A DNA stretch of 14,534 nucleotides from an uncultured Blautia sp. (GCA_900551465.1 URWL01000010.1:1-14534); one strand, 5' to 3'. Shown: positions 1-7,073, counted from the stretch's first letter. The notes: generated from the letters alone by a model not told the origin. A program made the numbers and translations.

Positions 1-195
1 AAGCTCTGCAAAATCCTCACAGGTATTCTGAAGCCACTGACCGCTGTCCTTAGACTGGTCCTCCGAAGGAGACCAGACCATCAGACGAACCTTTTCCTTT
101 GCTTCTGAATTCTGGTTTTCTGCTTTGCCGCACCCGGTAAATCCGGCTGCTGCAAGAACTCCTGCCAGCAGAAGCGCTGCTTTTCTCTTTCCCAT
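1..195 (-). CDS. Sugar ABC transporter substrate-binding lipoprotein (N-terminal part)
   Basis: This is the first 65 codons of an extracellular solute-binding protein; the rest lies beyond the left edge. The ATG at 195 is preceded by a clear ribosome site (AAGGAG, about 201-210). Residues 1-22 form a lipoprotein signal peptide: basic start, Ala/Leu-rich core, and lipobox ending GFTGC with C22 as the lipidated cysteine. A short polar linker leads to the first strand of the mature fold (VRLMVWSPSEDQ), which is typical of family 1 (MalE-like) binding proteins. It should sit on the outer membrane face and deliver a sugar to an ABC importer encoded further left. A maltose or maltodextrin substrate is plausible from the start of the sequence and from the divergent LacI regulator, but this is inference because the binding site is not in the window. 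Confidence 0.85.
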   Translation of the reverse strand, partial: MGKRKAALLLAGVLAAAGFTGCGKAENQNSEAKEKVRLMVWSPSEDQSKDSGQWLQNTCEDFAEL

Positions 196-211
196 TTTTC
201 TTTCTCCTTAA

Positions 212-233
212 TTTGTTTCGTATTGTTTCGATA
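212..233. promoter_or_regulatory. Putative LacI-type operator, repeated TTTCG half-sites
   Basis: TTGTTTCG occurs twice 10 bp apart (213-220 and 223-230), just downstream of the -10 box of the minus-strand sugar-binding gene. The 11-mer TTTGTTTCGTA (212-222) recurs as a perfect inverted copy at 354-364. TTTCGATA (226-233) recurs at 396-403 over the -10 box of the LacI gene. Sites lying on both promoters fit binding by the divergent LacI-family protein. Assignment to that protein is inferred. Confidence 0.45.
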
Positions 234-238
234 CTTGT

Positions 239-267
239 AATATACAACAGCTCAGAAAAAACGTCAA
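239..267 (-). promoter_or_regulatory. Sigma-A-type promoter for the sugar-binding protein gene
   Basis: On the minus strand, TTGACG (-35, 262-267) is followed by a 17-bp spacer and TATATT (-10, 239-244). It lies about 45 bp upstream of the ATG. The TTTCG repeats at 212-233 would cover the transcription start, so a bound repressor would block it. Confidence 0.6.
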
Positions 268-353
268 TATCTCCTGTTTTTTTCTCTGTTTTTCACATTT
301 TTCATTTTTATTTTTTGTGTATTTTTCACACAGTTTTCTTTTCAATGCAATTT

Positions 354-364
354 TACGAAACAAA
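354..364. promoter_or_regulatory. Inverted copy of the TACGAAACAAA element
   Basis: TACGAAACAAA is the exact reverse complement of 212-222 and lies upstream of the -35 box of the LacI-family gene. It is a candidate remote half-site or second operator in the shared intergenic region, with a possible looping arrangement. No experimental consensus is known to me for this repressor. Confidence 0.35.
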
Positions 365-378
365 AACAGGCAAAATAA

Positions 379-407
379 TTGCTTTTTTTCCTGTATTTCG
401 ATATAAT
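379..407 (+). promoter_or_regulatory. Promoter of the LacI-family regulator
   Basis: TTGCTT (-35, 379-384), a 17-bp spacer and a perfect TATAAT (-10, 402-407) precede the regulator's ATG by about 75 bp. TTTCGATA (396-403) overlaps the -10 box and repeats a motif found at the divergent promoter. This suggests autoregulation. Confidence 0.55.
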
Positions 408-481
408 AAAAACAATATCTATTTAACGTATACAGGTACGGCACATGTTATTTTTCTGTCCGTACCAGGAAAGGCATTTAT

Positions 482-1516
482 ATGGCTACAATTCAAGATA
501 TTGCTGACAGACTGGGCGTTTCTAAGGGAACTGTGTCCAAGGCCATCAATAACGCCCCTGATATCAGCGAAACTTTACGAAAAACAATTTTGGATACTGC
601 AGTGGAAATGGGCTATACCAGACTGCGAAGACAGAAAAATGATGCAAAACGTTTCTGCATCATCATAGAAAATATGGAATACGAGGAACCTCACCACTTC
701 GGCTATGATTTCATCATCGGTTTCCGCCAGATGGCAGAACCTGCCGGGTATGTGGTAGATGTAATCCCTGTAACAGAGAATTTCCAGAAAAAAACACCTT
801 ATGATGTTTTTATGCTGCAAAATGATTATACCGGAGCTTTCGTCCTTGGCTTTTCCCTGAACGATCCCTGGATGAAGGATTTCCGGACCAGCCATACTCC
901 TACCGTTCTTTATGACAACTATATTCCTGCCAATCCTTTTATTGCTTCTATCGGAATCGACAACAGCGAAGGAATGGCTCTGGCTGTGTCCCATCTGAAA
1001 AAACTCGGTCACAAAAGGATCGGATATTTAAGCAGCGCTCTGGGATCCTATATTATGCAGGTACGGCACAAGGCATTTTTTCAGGCAATGAAACAAAACG
1101 GTCTGAAGGCAGAAGCAGATTCAGCCGGTGCGTCCTACTATGTAACAAAGTGTATCGAAAAACATCTGCCCCGGCTCCTGAACATGGGAATGACTGCTGT
1201 GATCTGCAGCCACGATCAGATTGCCAACGCCGCCATGGTTCAGTGTCAGCAGTTAGGATACCGTGTTCCCGGCGATATCAGTATCATCGGATTTGACGAC
1301 CTGCCTCTGTGTGCCTATACTTCACCTCCACTGACTACAGTACGCCAGGATCGTACCATACTGGGAAAATGCGGTTTTTATGCTATGGACAGCATTCTGA
1401 ATCAGGTGTCTATCGGATCGATCCTGATCCACGCACAGCTGATAGAACGCCATTCTACAGGACCTGCTCCGGATGCGCCGGAAAAAACAGTTTTCTCCCG
1501 GATATCGGAACAATAG
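482..1516 (+). CDS. LacI-family transcriptional repressor
   Basis: This is a full-length 344-residue LacI/GalR regulator. Residues 1-50 form the DNA-binding helix-turn-helix and hinge (IQDIADRLGVSKGTVSKAIN, then RKTILDTAVEMGY). From about residue 60 to the end is the periplasmic-binding-protein-like sensor fold, with the family hallmarks HLKKLGHKRIGYLS (about 175-190) and GDISIIGFDDLPL (about 265-278). It ends with the RHSTGPA-type segment. AGGAAAGG (467-474) sits seven bases before the ATG, supporting this start. It is divergent from a sugar-binding ABC protein, so it most likely represses that uptake operon until its sugar is present, and probably itself. A PucR-type regulator follows 34 bp downstream and is probably cotranscribed. 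The ligand cannot be read from the sequence. Confidence 0.93.
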   Translation: MATIQDIADRLGVSKGTVSKAINNAPDISETLRKTILDTAVEMGYTRLRRQKNDAKRFCIIIENMEYEEPHHFGYDFIIGFRQMAEPAGYVVDVIPVTENFQKKTPYDVFMLQNDYTGAFVLGFSLNDPWMKDFRTSHTPTVLYDNYIPANPFIASIGIDNSEGMALAVSHLKKLGHKRIGYLSSALGSYIMQVRHKAFFQAMKQNGLKAEADSAGASYYVTKCIEKHLPRLLNMGMTAVICSHDQIANAAMVQCQQLGYRVPGDISIIGFDDLPLCAYTSPPLTTVRQDRTILGKCGFYAMDSILNQVSIGSILIHAQLIERHSTGPAPDAPEKTVFSRISEQ

Positions 1517-1550
1517 ATCAGCCAACCACAGAAAGAAAGGGGATACTCTC

Positions 1551-2645
1551 ATGTCGATACAGCGTACTTTACAAAAATATATGGAGGACTGGAAGAACAT
1601 CAGCGGACTCGATTTCTGTCTTCTCACCAACGAAAACGAAACATTTATAACTACCTGTTCCCGATCTCTCCCTTCGGCGGAAAAGCTGGAAGAGTTCCGC
1701 AGCGGAAATGCTCTGGTTGTGGCAAACGCAAGCCGCTGTCTCTGTAAAATCATACACAAAGAAAAACTTGTTTATATTCTCATTGTATGGGGAAGCGGAG
1801 AAAGTGTTCCCACCATCAGCCAGCTTGCAGTCTGCCAGGTACAAAGTCTTCTGGAAGCCTATGCAGAAAAAAGCGACAAAAATGTTTTTATGCAGAAGCT
1901 TCTTCTTGGGACCTACGGAGAGGTGGAAGCCTTTAACCGGGCAAAAAAACTTCATATATCTTCTACTGCCAGCCGGGCAGTCTTTCTGGTAGAAACACGC
2001 CGCCAGAGAGATGAACACGCCCTTGCCACCATACGAAATATTTTTTCTGCCCGTACAAAAGACTTCATTACCTCTGTGGATGATTCAGGAATTATTGTGA
2101 TCCGGGAGCTTTCTTCTACAGAAACCGATGAAGATCTGGAGGATATCGCCCATATGCTGGTAGATATGCTTGGAGCCGAAGCCATGACTCAGGCCTGGGT
2201 TTCCTACAGCAATACTGCCGATGACCTTCTCCAGCTTTCCAACGCCTACAAAGAAGCAAAAACAGCGATGGAAATCGGAAAGATCTTTTACTCAGAAAAA
2301 AATGTATTCAGCTATCGAAAACTGGGAATCGGACGATTGATCTACCAGCTTCCCGTGTCCGTGTGCGAAATGTTCATTCAGGAAGTCTTTGGAAACGAAT
2401 CTCTGGATTCCCTGGACAGTGAAACCCTTGCCATCATCCGCACATTCTTTGAAAACAACCTGAATCTTTCAGAAACCTCCAGACAGCTTTATGTCCACAG
2501 AAACACTCTGGTGTACCGTTTTGAAAAGATCCAGAAAAAATTCGGTCTGGATCTGCGGACCTTCGAGGATGCCCTGACCTTTAAACTTGCCATGCTGGTA
2601 AGCGGATATGTGACTTATAATTATAATAAGAATGACCGGAGCTGA
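1551..2645 (+). CDS. PucR/CdaR-type transcriptional regulator
   Basis: This 364-residue protein has the C-terminal helix-turn-helix of the PucR/CdaR (sugar diacid regulator) group. About residues 295-350 contain LSETSRQLYVHRNTLVYRFEK followed by a leucine-rich final helix. Residues 1-105 look like a compact N-terminal sensing region with no motif I can name. Residues 130-250 resemble the degenerate GGDEF-like middle domain of the group. The frame is open from 1473, but the ATG at 1551 is chosen because GAAAGGGG ends eight bases upstream. It lies 34 bp after the LacI-family gene, so both regulators probably share a transcript. The pairing suggests that two signals control the neighbouring sugar locus, but its target is not shown by the sequence. 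Confidence 0.85.
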   Translation: MSIQRTLQKYMEDWKNISGLDFCLLTNENETFITTCSRSLPSAEKLEEFRSGNALVVANASRCLCKIIHKEKLVYILIVWGSGESVPTISQLAVCQVQSLLEAYAEKSDKNVFMQKLLLGTYGEVEAFNRAKKLHISSTASRAVFLVETRRQRDEHALATIRNIFSARTKDFITSVDDSGIIVIRELSSTETDEDLEDIAHMLVDMLGAEAMTQAWVSYSNTADDLLQLSNAYKEAKTAMEIGKIFYSEKNVFSYRKLGIGRLIYQLPVSVCEMFIQEVFGNESLDSLDSETLAIIRTFFENNLNLSETSRQLYVHRNTLVYRFEKIQKKFGLDLRTFEDALTFKLAMLVSGYVTYNYNKNDRS

Positions 2646-2674
2646 GACCTGAATTAAAATCAGTTCCCTATACA

Positions 2675-2706
2675 GATAAAAGTGGAGCACACGCCCCACT
2701 TTTATC
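2675..2706 (+). terminator. Hairpin terminator after the PucR-type gene
   Basis: GATAAAAGTGG (2675-2685) pairs perfectly with CCACTTTTATC (2696-2706) around a 10-base loop, followed by ATTTTG. It ends the plus-strand regulator transcript. Because the stem is fully symmetrical and the next gene remnant is convergent, it may act in both directions. Confidence 0.75.
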
Positions 2707-2722
2707 ATTTTGACACCCACAA

Positions 2723-3071
2723 TTACTGTTTGTTATTCTTTTCTTCCAGCAGCTTTCTCAGACGCTGAATCTCTTCTTCTGCAGCTTCTGTTTTCTTTCG
2801 TTCCATGGCAATGCCCTGTTCGATTCCCTGTTCGATTCCCTGTTCGATTCCTTTCTGAATCAGTTTATCGGATTCCAATTCCAATACCTTTCCACCCATT
2901 ACATCACCAAATCCTTTCTTTATGTAATTCTCATTGTTATCTTTCAGGTTTTGTCTTATGTATTTTAAGAGATGTTATCCGATTGTATGTTTTATTCCGA
3001 AACCCCCAGGAATCCTTATCTTCTGTGAAATCAATATCTGCAGCCTCCCGCCCCTGCAGCTTTTTATATTT
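2723..3071 (-). pseudogene. Decayed Rpn-family (PD-(D/E)XK) nuclease/transposase-like gene
   Basis: Two fragments of what looks like one gene lie in different frames on the minus strand. The downstream fragment (2723-2974) reads LKYIRQNLKDNNENYIKKGF, then a GDVMGGK stretch, three IEQG repeats and a charged helical tail ending KNNKQ. This is the usual C-terminus of Rpn-family recombination-promoting nucleases in Lachnospiraceae. An in-frame stop lies at 2975-2977. The upstream fragment (about 2976-3071), shifted by one frame, reads KYKKLQGREAADIDFTED and then a WGFRNKTY segment, with a stop just before it (3072-3074). The catalytic N-terminal part is missing. I infer a once-mobile or recombination-linked gene decayed by deletion and frameshift; family assignment rests on recognition of the tail. 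Confidence 0.65.
2814..2849 (-). repeat. Three perfect 12-bp tandem repeats (IEQG codons)
   Basis: CCCTGTTCGATT is repeated three times without change. On the minus strand it encodes IEQG-IEQG-IEQG in the tail of the decayed Rpn-type gene. Such helical repeats commonly vary in number in this family through slippage. Confidence 0.9.
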
Positions 3072-3097
3072 TTATTATAAATCAAGTGTCTCAAAAT

Positions 3098-3150
3098 ATA
3101 AAGAAAAACATACTATCATATATATGCCAAAACACCTGGCAGGATAGTAT
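3098..3150 (-). terminator. Terminator of the ABC operon
   Basis: On the minus strand ATACTATC (3143-3150) pairs with GATAGTAT (3110-3117), with an inner stem TGCCA/TGGCA (3137-3141 with 3125-3129). A T-rich tail, TGTTTTTCTTTATA, follows. It lies 38 bp after the ATPase stop codon and is well placed to end the operon. Confidence 0.75.
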
Positions 3151-3187
3151 CAAATAATCAGTAGAACCTTGCCAAACTAATAGACAA

Positions 3188-3868
3188 TCATCTTAAACTG
3201 TCACTTTTTATCCTGCCATCTTCAATGCAGATAAGTCTTTTACATGATTCTGCCACTTTTGCGTCATGGGTTACAACAATCACTGTCTTGCCACTCCTGT
3301 TTAATTCTTTAAAAATCCCCATGATCTCTGAGGATGTAGATGAATCCAGAGCTCCGGTCGGTTCATCACAAAGAAGCACCTTTGCATCATTAACAAGAGC
3401 GCGGGCAATGGCGACTCTCTGTTTCTGACCTCCGGAGAGCTGCGATGGATAAGCTTTTTTCTTATCTCCAATATGAAGTTCCCTCAGTATTTTTTCTACT
3501 CTGCTTTTCTTTTCCTTTCCAGACATATGCGTATAATCCAGAGGAAGCCGAACATTTCTTTCCACAGTATAATGAGGAATCAATGCAAAATCCTGCGTTA
3601 CAAACCCAAAAAATTTATTCCTGAGAGCAGCTTTTTCCCTGCTTCCAAAACTGGAAATTTCTTTCCCCTGAATCATGTATTCTCCTGTTGTCGGACTGTC
3701 AATAGTTCCGATAATGCCGAGAAGGGTACTTTTGCCCGATCCGGAAGTTCCCATCACAGCGATACTCTCTCCTTCCTGAACAGTCAGCGTCACTTTATTA
3801 ATACCAATCACAAAATTTTCCTGCGTCCCATATATTCTGCTTATTTCCCTTAACATAAGTAAACTCAT
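3188..3868 (-). CDS. ABC transporter ATP-binding protein (LolD/MacB/Lcn972-export type)
   Basis: This 226-residue ATPase has every motif of an active subunit: Walker A GTSGSGKST (40-48), Q-loop glutamine 92 (FVTQDFALIP), signature LSGGQ (144-148), Walker B VLLCDEP with the catalytic Glu (164-170), D-loop ALD, and switch histidine 201. Its size and the EPTGALDS segment place it with the LolD/MacB and peptide-export ATPases that work with FtsX-like permeases, not with nutrient importers. Its ATG overlaps the stop of the upstream permease gene by four bases (ATGA), so translation is coupled. It is the last gene of the operon. I infer that it powers the two membrane halves encoded upstream, moving a peptide or lipid or changing the cell envelope. 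The substrate is unknown. Confidence 0.93.
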   Translation of the reverse strand: MSLLMLREISRIYGTQENFVIGINKVTLTVQEGESIAVMGTSGSGKSTLLGIIGTIDSPTTGEYMIQGKEISSFGSREKAALRNKFFGFVTQDFALIPHYTVERNVRLPLDYTHMSGKEKKSRVEKILRELHIGDKKKAYPSQLSGGQKQRVAIARALVNDAKVLLCDEPTGALDSSTSSEIMGIFKELNRSGKTVIVVTHDAKVAESCKRLICIEDGRIKSDSLR

Positions 3869-5028
3869 TCCATACTCCTTAAACTTATGATAACAGTTTC
3901 CCTATTGAGTTTTTTCCAACTATAAAAATACAATAGCAGCAGGCATACAACAGCCATAAGAAATACGCTCCAAAATGCCGGACTGTTTCCCGCCATCAAA
4001 AATACCATACAAACACCCGCCACTATGAGCAGACTCACCTGAAATACCAGCCGGATAAAAATATCTTTTATTTCTGCTCCACAAAGAAGATTCACCCCAT
4101 ATTCATATTGATAGTCATGAATCAATTGAATGATTATCCCGGAGATCCCCAGCATAGAAAAAATCAAAAGAATGCTGCCAAAGCCTCCAAATAATATAAT
4201 CGATTCCAGAATATCATTCTGTACAATCTGAAGCTGAGATCTGTAGCTGACAAAATACGAATCCATTAAATGCAGTTTCCTGTTCATATCTTCAATCCCC
4301 AGAAGTTCACTTCTGTCTTTTACAGCAAACTGACTGTATCGCAGATACTCCATTATACTTGCATTGTCCGAAAGATCCACCGTAACCGGCATGAGAAGTG
4401 CATGATCCATACTTTCCAGATTTCTTGACTGGGTTGGAACTGCATAATAAGATTCTTTTTTTAAAAATCCCACAATCCTGTACTGTTCTCCGCTGTCTTC
4501 CTGAACTACATCTCCTTTTTTATACTCATGTCGAAAATCAGCACCTGCTATTGCCGGAGGAACTTTTTCAGTTTCTATATTCTCCACAAACCGCGTACAA
4601 AACAATTCATGAATTTCTCTGTCAGAAAAATCCCCGGTAATTCCATATCGGTCAAAAAAATCCGGTGTAACATACAGCAGATTTGTACTTTTTTCTTTTA
4701 TTGAGGTTTCATATTCATTATTTAAAACAAGGATATCCACATTTGTAGTTCTGACCTTATTTATTAATTCGCGAAATTTCCTGTTATATTTATCTTTTTC
4801 CAACTCCTGCTCCCATTCCGGTTCATTATTGTTCCACAGTACATAGATATCCCCTTTTCCCATATACTTTTGCATCTGAGACATTAGCTGGCGATTTGAA
4901 AAAAACTGCTGAAATATAAAACACACCAGTAAAAAAGAAAATATGATTTGTACTGCCAGAAATATAAACTGTAATTTTCGAAATTTCCACTGTTCAAAAC
5001 TTAACTTAATATTTGTCCTGAAATTCAT
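3865..5028 (-). CDS. FtsX/MacB-like ABC permease subunit B
   Basis: This 387-residue membrane protein has the one-plus-three helix layout of MacB/FtsX-type permeases. One N-terminal helix spans about residues 20-40. A large extracytoplasmic region follows (about 45-270). Three helices come at the end (about 278-302, 327-346 and 351-369). The extracytoplasmic part contains a GEQYRIVGFLKKE segment (about 180-192), matching GTDYRVIGFFNED in the neighbouring permease, so the two appear to be diverged paralogues. It overlaps the upstream permease gene and the downstream ATPase gene by four bases each. The parts for a heterodimeric permease are therefore made together. No catalytic motif is seen. 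The general class is clear, but I cannot name a characterised orthologue. Confidence 0.82.
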   Translation of the reverse strand: MNFRTNIKLSFEQWKFRKLQFIFLAVQIIFSFLLVCFIFQQFFSNRQLMSQMQKYMGKGDIYVLWNNNEPEWEQELEKDKYNRKFRELINKVRTTNVDILVLNNEYETSIKEKSTNLLYVTPDFFDRYGITGDFSDREIHELFCTRFVENIETEKVPPAIAGADFRHEYKKGDVVQEDSGEQYRIVGFLKKESYYAVPTQSRNLESMDHALLMPVTVDLSDNASIMEYLRYSQFAVKDRSELLGIEDMNRKLHLMDSYFVSYRSQLQIVQNDILESIILFGGFGSILLIFSMLGISGIIIQLIHDYQYEYGVNLLCGAEIKDIFIRLVFQVSLLIVAGVCMVFLMAGNSPAFWSVFLMAVVCLLLLYFYSWKKLNRETVIISLRSME

Positions 5029-6065
5029 ATTTTATCTCTCCGCAAACCAAGCATAGTCTCTCTTCTTTTTTCTCCCAGTCTGCATATTTCCGTTACTGCA
5101 AACCCTATTAAAAATACAGCATTTCCCGCCAGAACAGCTGCGCGCATATCCAGTGAAGTTCCCAAAAGCCGTCTTGTAGACTGTAAATTTTCGATTTTTC
5201 TCAAAATATACAAAAGAATACCGGAAAATATAATCCCTAATATATATGCCCCTGCCCATATTTCAACAAATCTTTTCAATAAAAGAATATGATTCTGACT
5301 TTCTGAAGCTCCTACCAGTCTGCGCACAGCAAATTCTTTTTTCTGCGCATAGATCCATGCCCCAGAATAACCTGCACAGTTCAAACAAAGAATACATCCA
5401 CAGACTGCTATCACCAACGCCACTACCTGTCTTGCATCAAGACTTCCTGACAGCCCGCCTCTCCATGGATATACGGCAGAAAATGAAAAATTTTTCTGAA
5501 AGCTTTTAATCAGCTTCTCTGCAGTGCAGCCTTTTTTCATATCCAGAAAAACATACGTGTAATAATTGCTGTTTTTCACAGCTTCCGCATTTTGATTCAG
5601 AATGTAATCTGTTCGATTTTCCGGATCAGCTTTATCCTCATTAAAAAAACCTATTACACGATAATCCGTCCCTCTAAAGGGAAGAAGTGTCTGGCCTTCT
5701 CTGTTATAACATAGCCTCTGTGCATCTGTATTTACAATCGCCACATTCTCCTCCTGCATATTTTCTTCCCATGCTGAAGGGTTAATTCCCAGAAACTGCA
5801 TCAGCTTTTTATCAAACGCTGCAGTCTTTCCGTTTGAAAACGCATACCCTGTCATCAACTTACATTGATTCTTCTCTGCCCAGAGATTCAAGTCCTCAAC
5901 TGCAGGACGCTCCTGCTGAAACTCAACCGTCAGGTACAAATCAGACAGCAGGTCAAAATCCTTTACCGGATCCGGAAACATTGCATTACATGCCAGGGTC
6001 AGAATCACTGTGCTCATGAAACAGATGAGAAAAAACATACGGGATTTTATAATGAATTGTTTCAT
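5025..6065 (-). CDS. FtsX/MacB-like ABC permease subunit A
   Basis: This 346-residue protein has a single N-terminal helix (about 10-27), an extracytoplasmic domain (about 30-210) and three C-terminal helices (about 213-238, 267-287 and 308-328). KKEFAVRRLVGAS (242-254) directly after the second helix is the typical cytoplasmic coupling segment of FtsX-type permeases. The YRVIGFF segment (135-141) is shared with the next permease. The start overlaps the stop of the SH3-domain gene, and the end overlaps the next permease. It probably forms the other half of a heterodimer with that protein. The two halves (346 + 387 residues) together are close in size to the single large permeases found with lactococcin-972-type loci, which is suggestive only. 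Confidence 0.83.
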   Translation of the reverse strand: MKQFIIKSRMFFLICFMSTVILTLACNAMFPDPVKDFDLLSDLYLTVEFQQERPAVEDLNLWAEKNQCKLMTGYAFSNGKTAAFDKKLMQFLGINPSAWEENMQEENVAIVNTDAQRLCYNREGQTLLPFRGTDYRVIGFFNEDKADPENRTDYILNQNAEAVKNSNYYTYVFLDMKKGCTAEKLIKSFQKNFSFSAVYPWRGGLSGSLDARQVVALVIAVCGCILCLNCAGYSGAWIYAQKKEFAVRRLVGASESQNHILLLKRFVEIWAGAYILGIIFSGILLYILRKIENLQSTRRLLGTSLDMRAAVLAGNAVFLIGFAVTEICRLGEKRRETMLGLRRDKI

Positions 6066-6373
6066 AGAATAACTTCCGAAAGATACTGTGAACTTACATA
6101 TTGTCCGCTAGCAATTTTAGCCCAACCATGCTTGCACCATGTTACATATACAGTATCTCCAAAGTTTAATGTTCCTATAACGCTATATCCAGTCCCTGGA
6201 CCAGATCTAATATTCACATCATACGCCATACACGCGTAGTATCCAGGAACATGATTTACAGCACGTTCTGAAGCAGAACTATTATCGGCAAAAACAGGGA
6301 TACTTACAGATATCGTTGATAAAATAGCAACAACAAGAATTCCTGCAATTAATCGTTTTATTCTTTTTCTCAT
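6062..6373 (-). CDS. Small secreted SH3b-domain protein
   Basis: This 103-residue precursor has a strong signal peptide: MRKRIKRL, a hydrophobic core and a SIPVFA cleavage region near residue 29. The mature protein is about 73 residues, and most of it (about 50-100) is a bacterial SH3 domain. DVNIRSGPGTGYSVIGTL is the classic SH3b opening, followed by GDTVYVT, GWAKI and YVSSQYL. Two cysteines (C48 and C80) remain after cleavage and could form a disulfide. AGGAGGAAAGG lies just before the ATG. The gene overlaps the first permease gene by four bases, a tight coupling. Such domains usually bind peptidoglycan or peptides. It may be an accessory or sensing partner of the transporter, or its exported cargo; the sequence does not decide this. 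Confidence 0.85.
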   Translation of the reverse strand: MRKRIKRLIAGILVVAILSTISVSIPVFADNSSASERAVNHVPGYYACMAYDVNIRSGPGTGYSVIGTLNFGDTVYVTWCKHGWAKIASGQYVSSQYLSEVIL

Positions 6374-6432
6374 ATCGCCTTTCCTCCTAAATAAAAATTA
6401 GTATTCACACTATAACTTCTTCCATGTACAAA

Positions 6433-6783
6433 TCACCCCAAAGAGCCAGGTTTAGCTGGATGTGGAGTACATTCTGAACCAATTATAACGCCATCAGAAT
6501 TATAAATGAGTCCTGTTTCTTTATCCACGTAGGAATCTTTCGGCGGAATAAAATTTCCACTTTCGTCAATCGTACCAAATTTTTCTTTATATTCTTTTTC
6601 AGTACGTGGAATTTTTAGTTCCTGCGTATTCACTTTAGCAGGTCTTTTCTTTACAGGTATAGATGTCGGAGTCACCACAAGTTCTTTGTTAATATTAGAA
6701 TTCTCTTTTTGTGTTTGGCTGTTACATCCGGTAAATAATACAATTAAAAAAAACATAAAAGAAACATAAAATTTTCTTTGCAT
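6433..6783 (-). CDS. Small lipoprotein of unknown function, first gene of the ABC operon
   Basis: This 116-residue protein starts with a lipoprotein signal peptide: MQRKFYV, a hydrophobic stretch, and lipobox VLFTGC with C20. The mature part is hydrophilic. It has a Lys/Pro/Thr-rich linker and then a small segment with ETGLIYNSDGVIIGSE near the C-terminus and a second cysteine close to the end. The reading frame is open up to an ATG at 6870, but the ATG at 6783 is preferred. GGGAGGG lies six bases before it, and only this start places the signal peptide at the N-terminus. It is followed after 59 bp by the SH3b gene. I do not recognise a family. A membrane-anchored partner or immunity/sensor protein for the transporter is a guess from position. 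Confidence 0.75.
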   Translation of the reverse strand: MQRKFYVSFMFFLIVLFTGCNSQTQKENSNINKELVVTPTSIPVKKRPAKVNTQELKIPRTEKEYKEKFGTIDESGNFIPPKDSYVDKETGLIYNSDGVIIGSECTPHPAKPGSLG

Positions 6784-6924
6784 ATTAATCCCTCCCTGAC
6801 AGATAAACAAAAACCATAAAAACCAGTCCACTAGACTCGCTAGTCGTTTACGTTTACTCTTCCGTGGCATGTTGTGCTTCTACTTAAAGACATTCGACAA
6901 ACCATTCTTTTTAAAATAAATGTC

Positions 6925-6954
6925 ATTTAATTCACGACATTATTACATTGCCAA
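6925..6954 (-). promoter_or_regulatory. Possible promoter of the lipoprotein-ABC operon
   Basis: On the minus strand TTGGCA (6949-6954), an 18-bp spacer and TTAAAT (6925-6930) form a fair sigma-A match about 140 bp before the lipoprotein ATG. Its -35 box touches the arm of the 6951-7001 inverted repeat. The competing view is a start at TATAAA (7042-7047, minus strand) beside the BlaI-type operator, which has no good -35 box. Confidence 0.3.
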
Positions 6955-7001
6955 AAATATTGGTCTCTATTTTAATATACGAAGTCAAATAATATTTTTG
7001 G
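6951..7001. repeat. Perfect 11-bp inverted repeat in the operon leader
   Basis: CCAAAAATATT (6951-6961) is exactly complementary to AATATTTTTGG (6991-7001) around a 29-base loop. No U-run follows on the minus strand in terminator fashion. It could be a regulator binding site next to the possible -35 box, or a leader RNA stem. Confidence 0.6.
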
Positions 7002-7045
7002 TTCGTTTACTTATATTTTTTTCTGTTGTATTGTTTTTGTAATTT

Positions 7046-7073
7046 TATAGTACTGCTTTTGTGTAGTACTATA
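7046..7073. promoter_or_regulatory. BlaI/MecI-type operator upstream of the lipoprotein-ABC operon
   Basis: TATAGTACT (7046-7054) and AGTACTATA (7065-7073) form a perfect 9-bp inverted repeat with a 10-bp centre. Read on the minus strand, its core (7051-7068) is TACTACA-N7-AGTA, 18 bp. It aligns end to end with the operator at the blaI promoter (9042-9059). TACTACA is the characteristic half-site of BlaI/MecI repressors. It overlaps a TATAAA on the minus strand. Confidence 0.7.

Noticed and set aside
435..466. GGTACGG/CCGTACC inverted repeat just before the LacI-family ribosome site
   Set aside because: The 7-bp stem with an 18-base loop is weak and not repeated at the divergent promoter. 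It is not strong enough to call an operator or RNA switch.
432..1073. 13-bp direct repeat CAGGTACGGCACA at about 433 and 1060
   Set aside because: The second copy is coding sequence inside the LacI-family gene. One exact 13-mer repeat is about what chance gives in a window this size.
6784..6870. Upstream ATG at 6870 extending the lipoprotein by 29 residues (MPRKSKRKRLASLVDWFLWF...)
   Set aside because: It lacks a ribosome site and would bury the lipoprotein signal peptide. ATG 6783 has GGGAGGG at good spacing.
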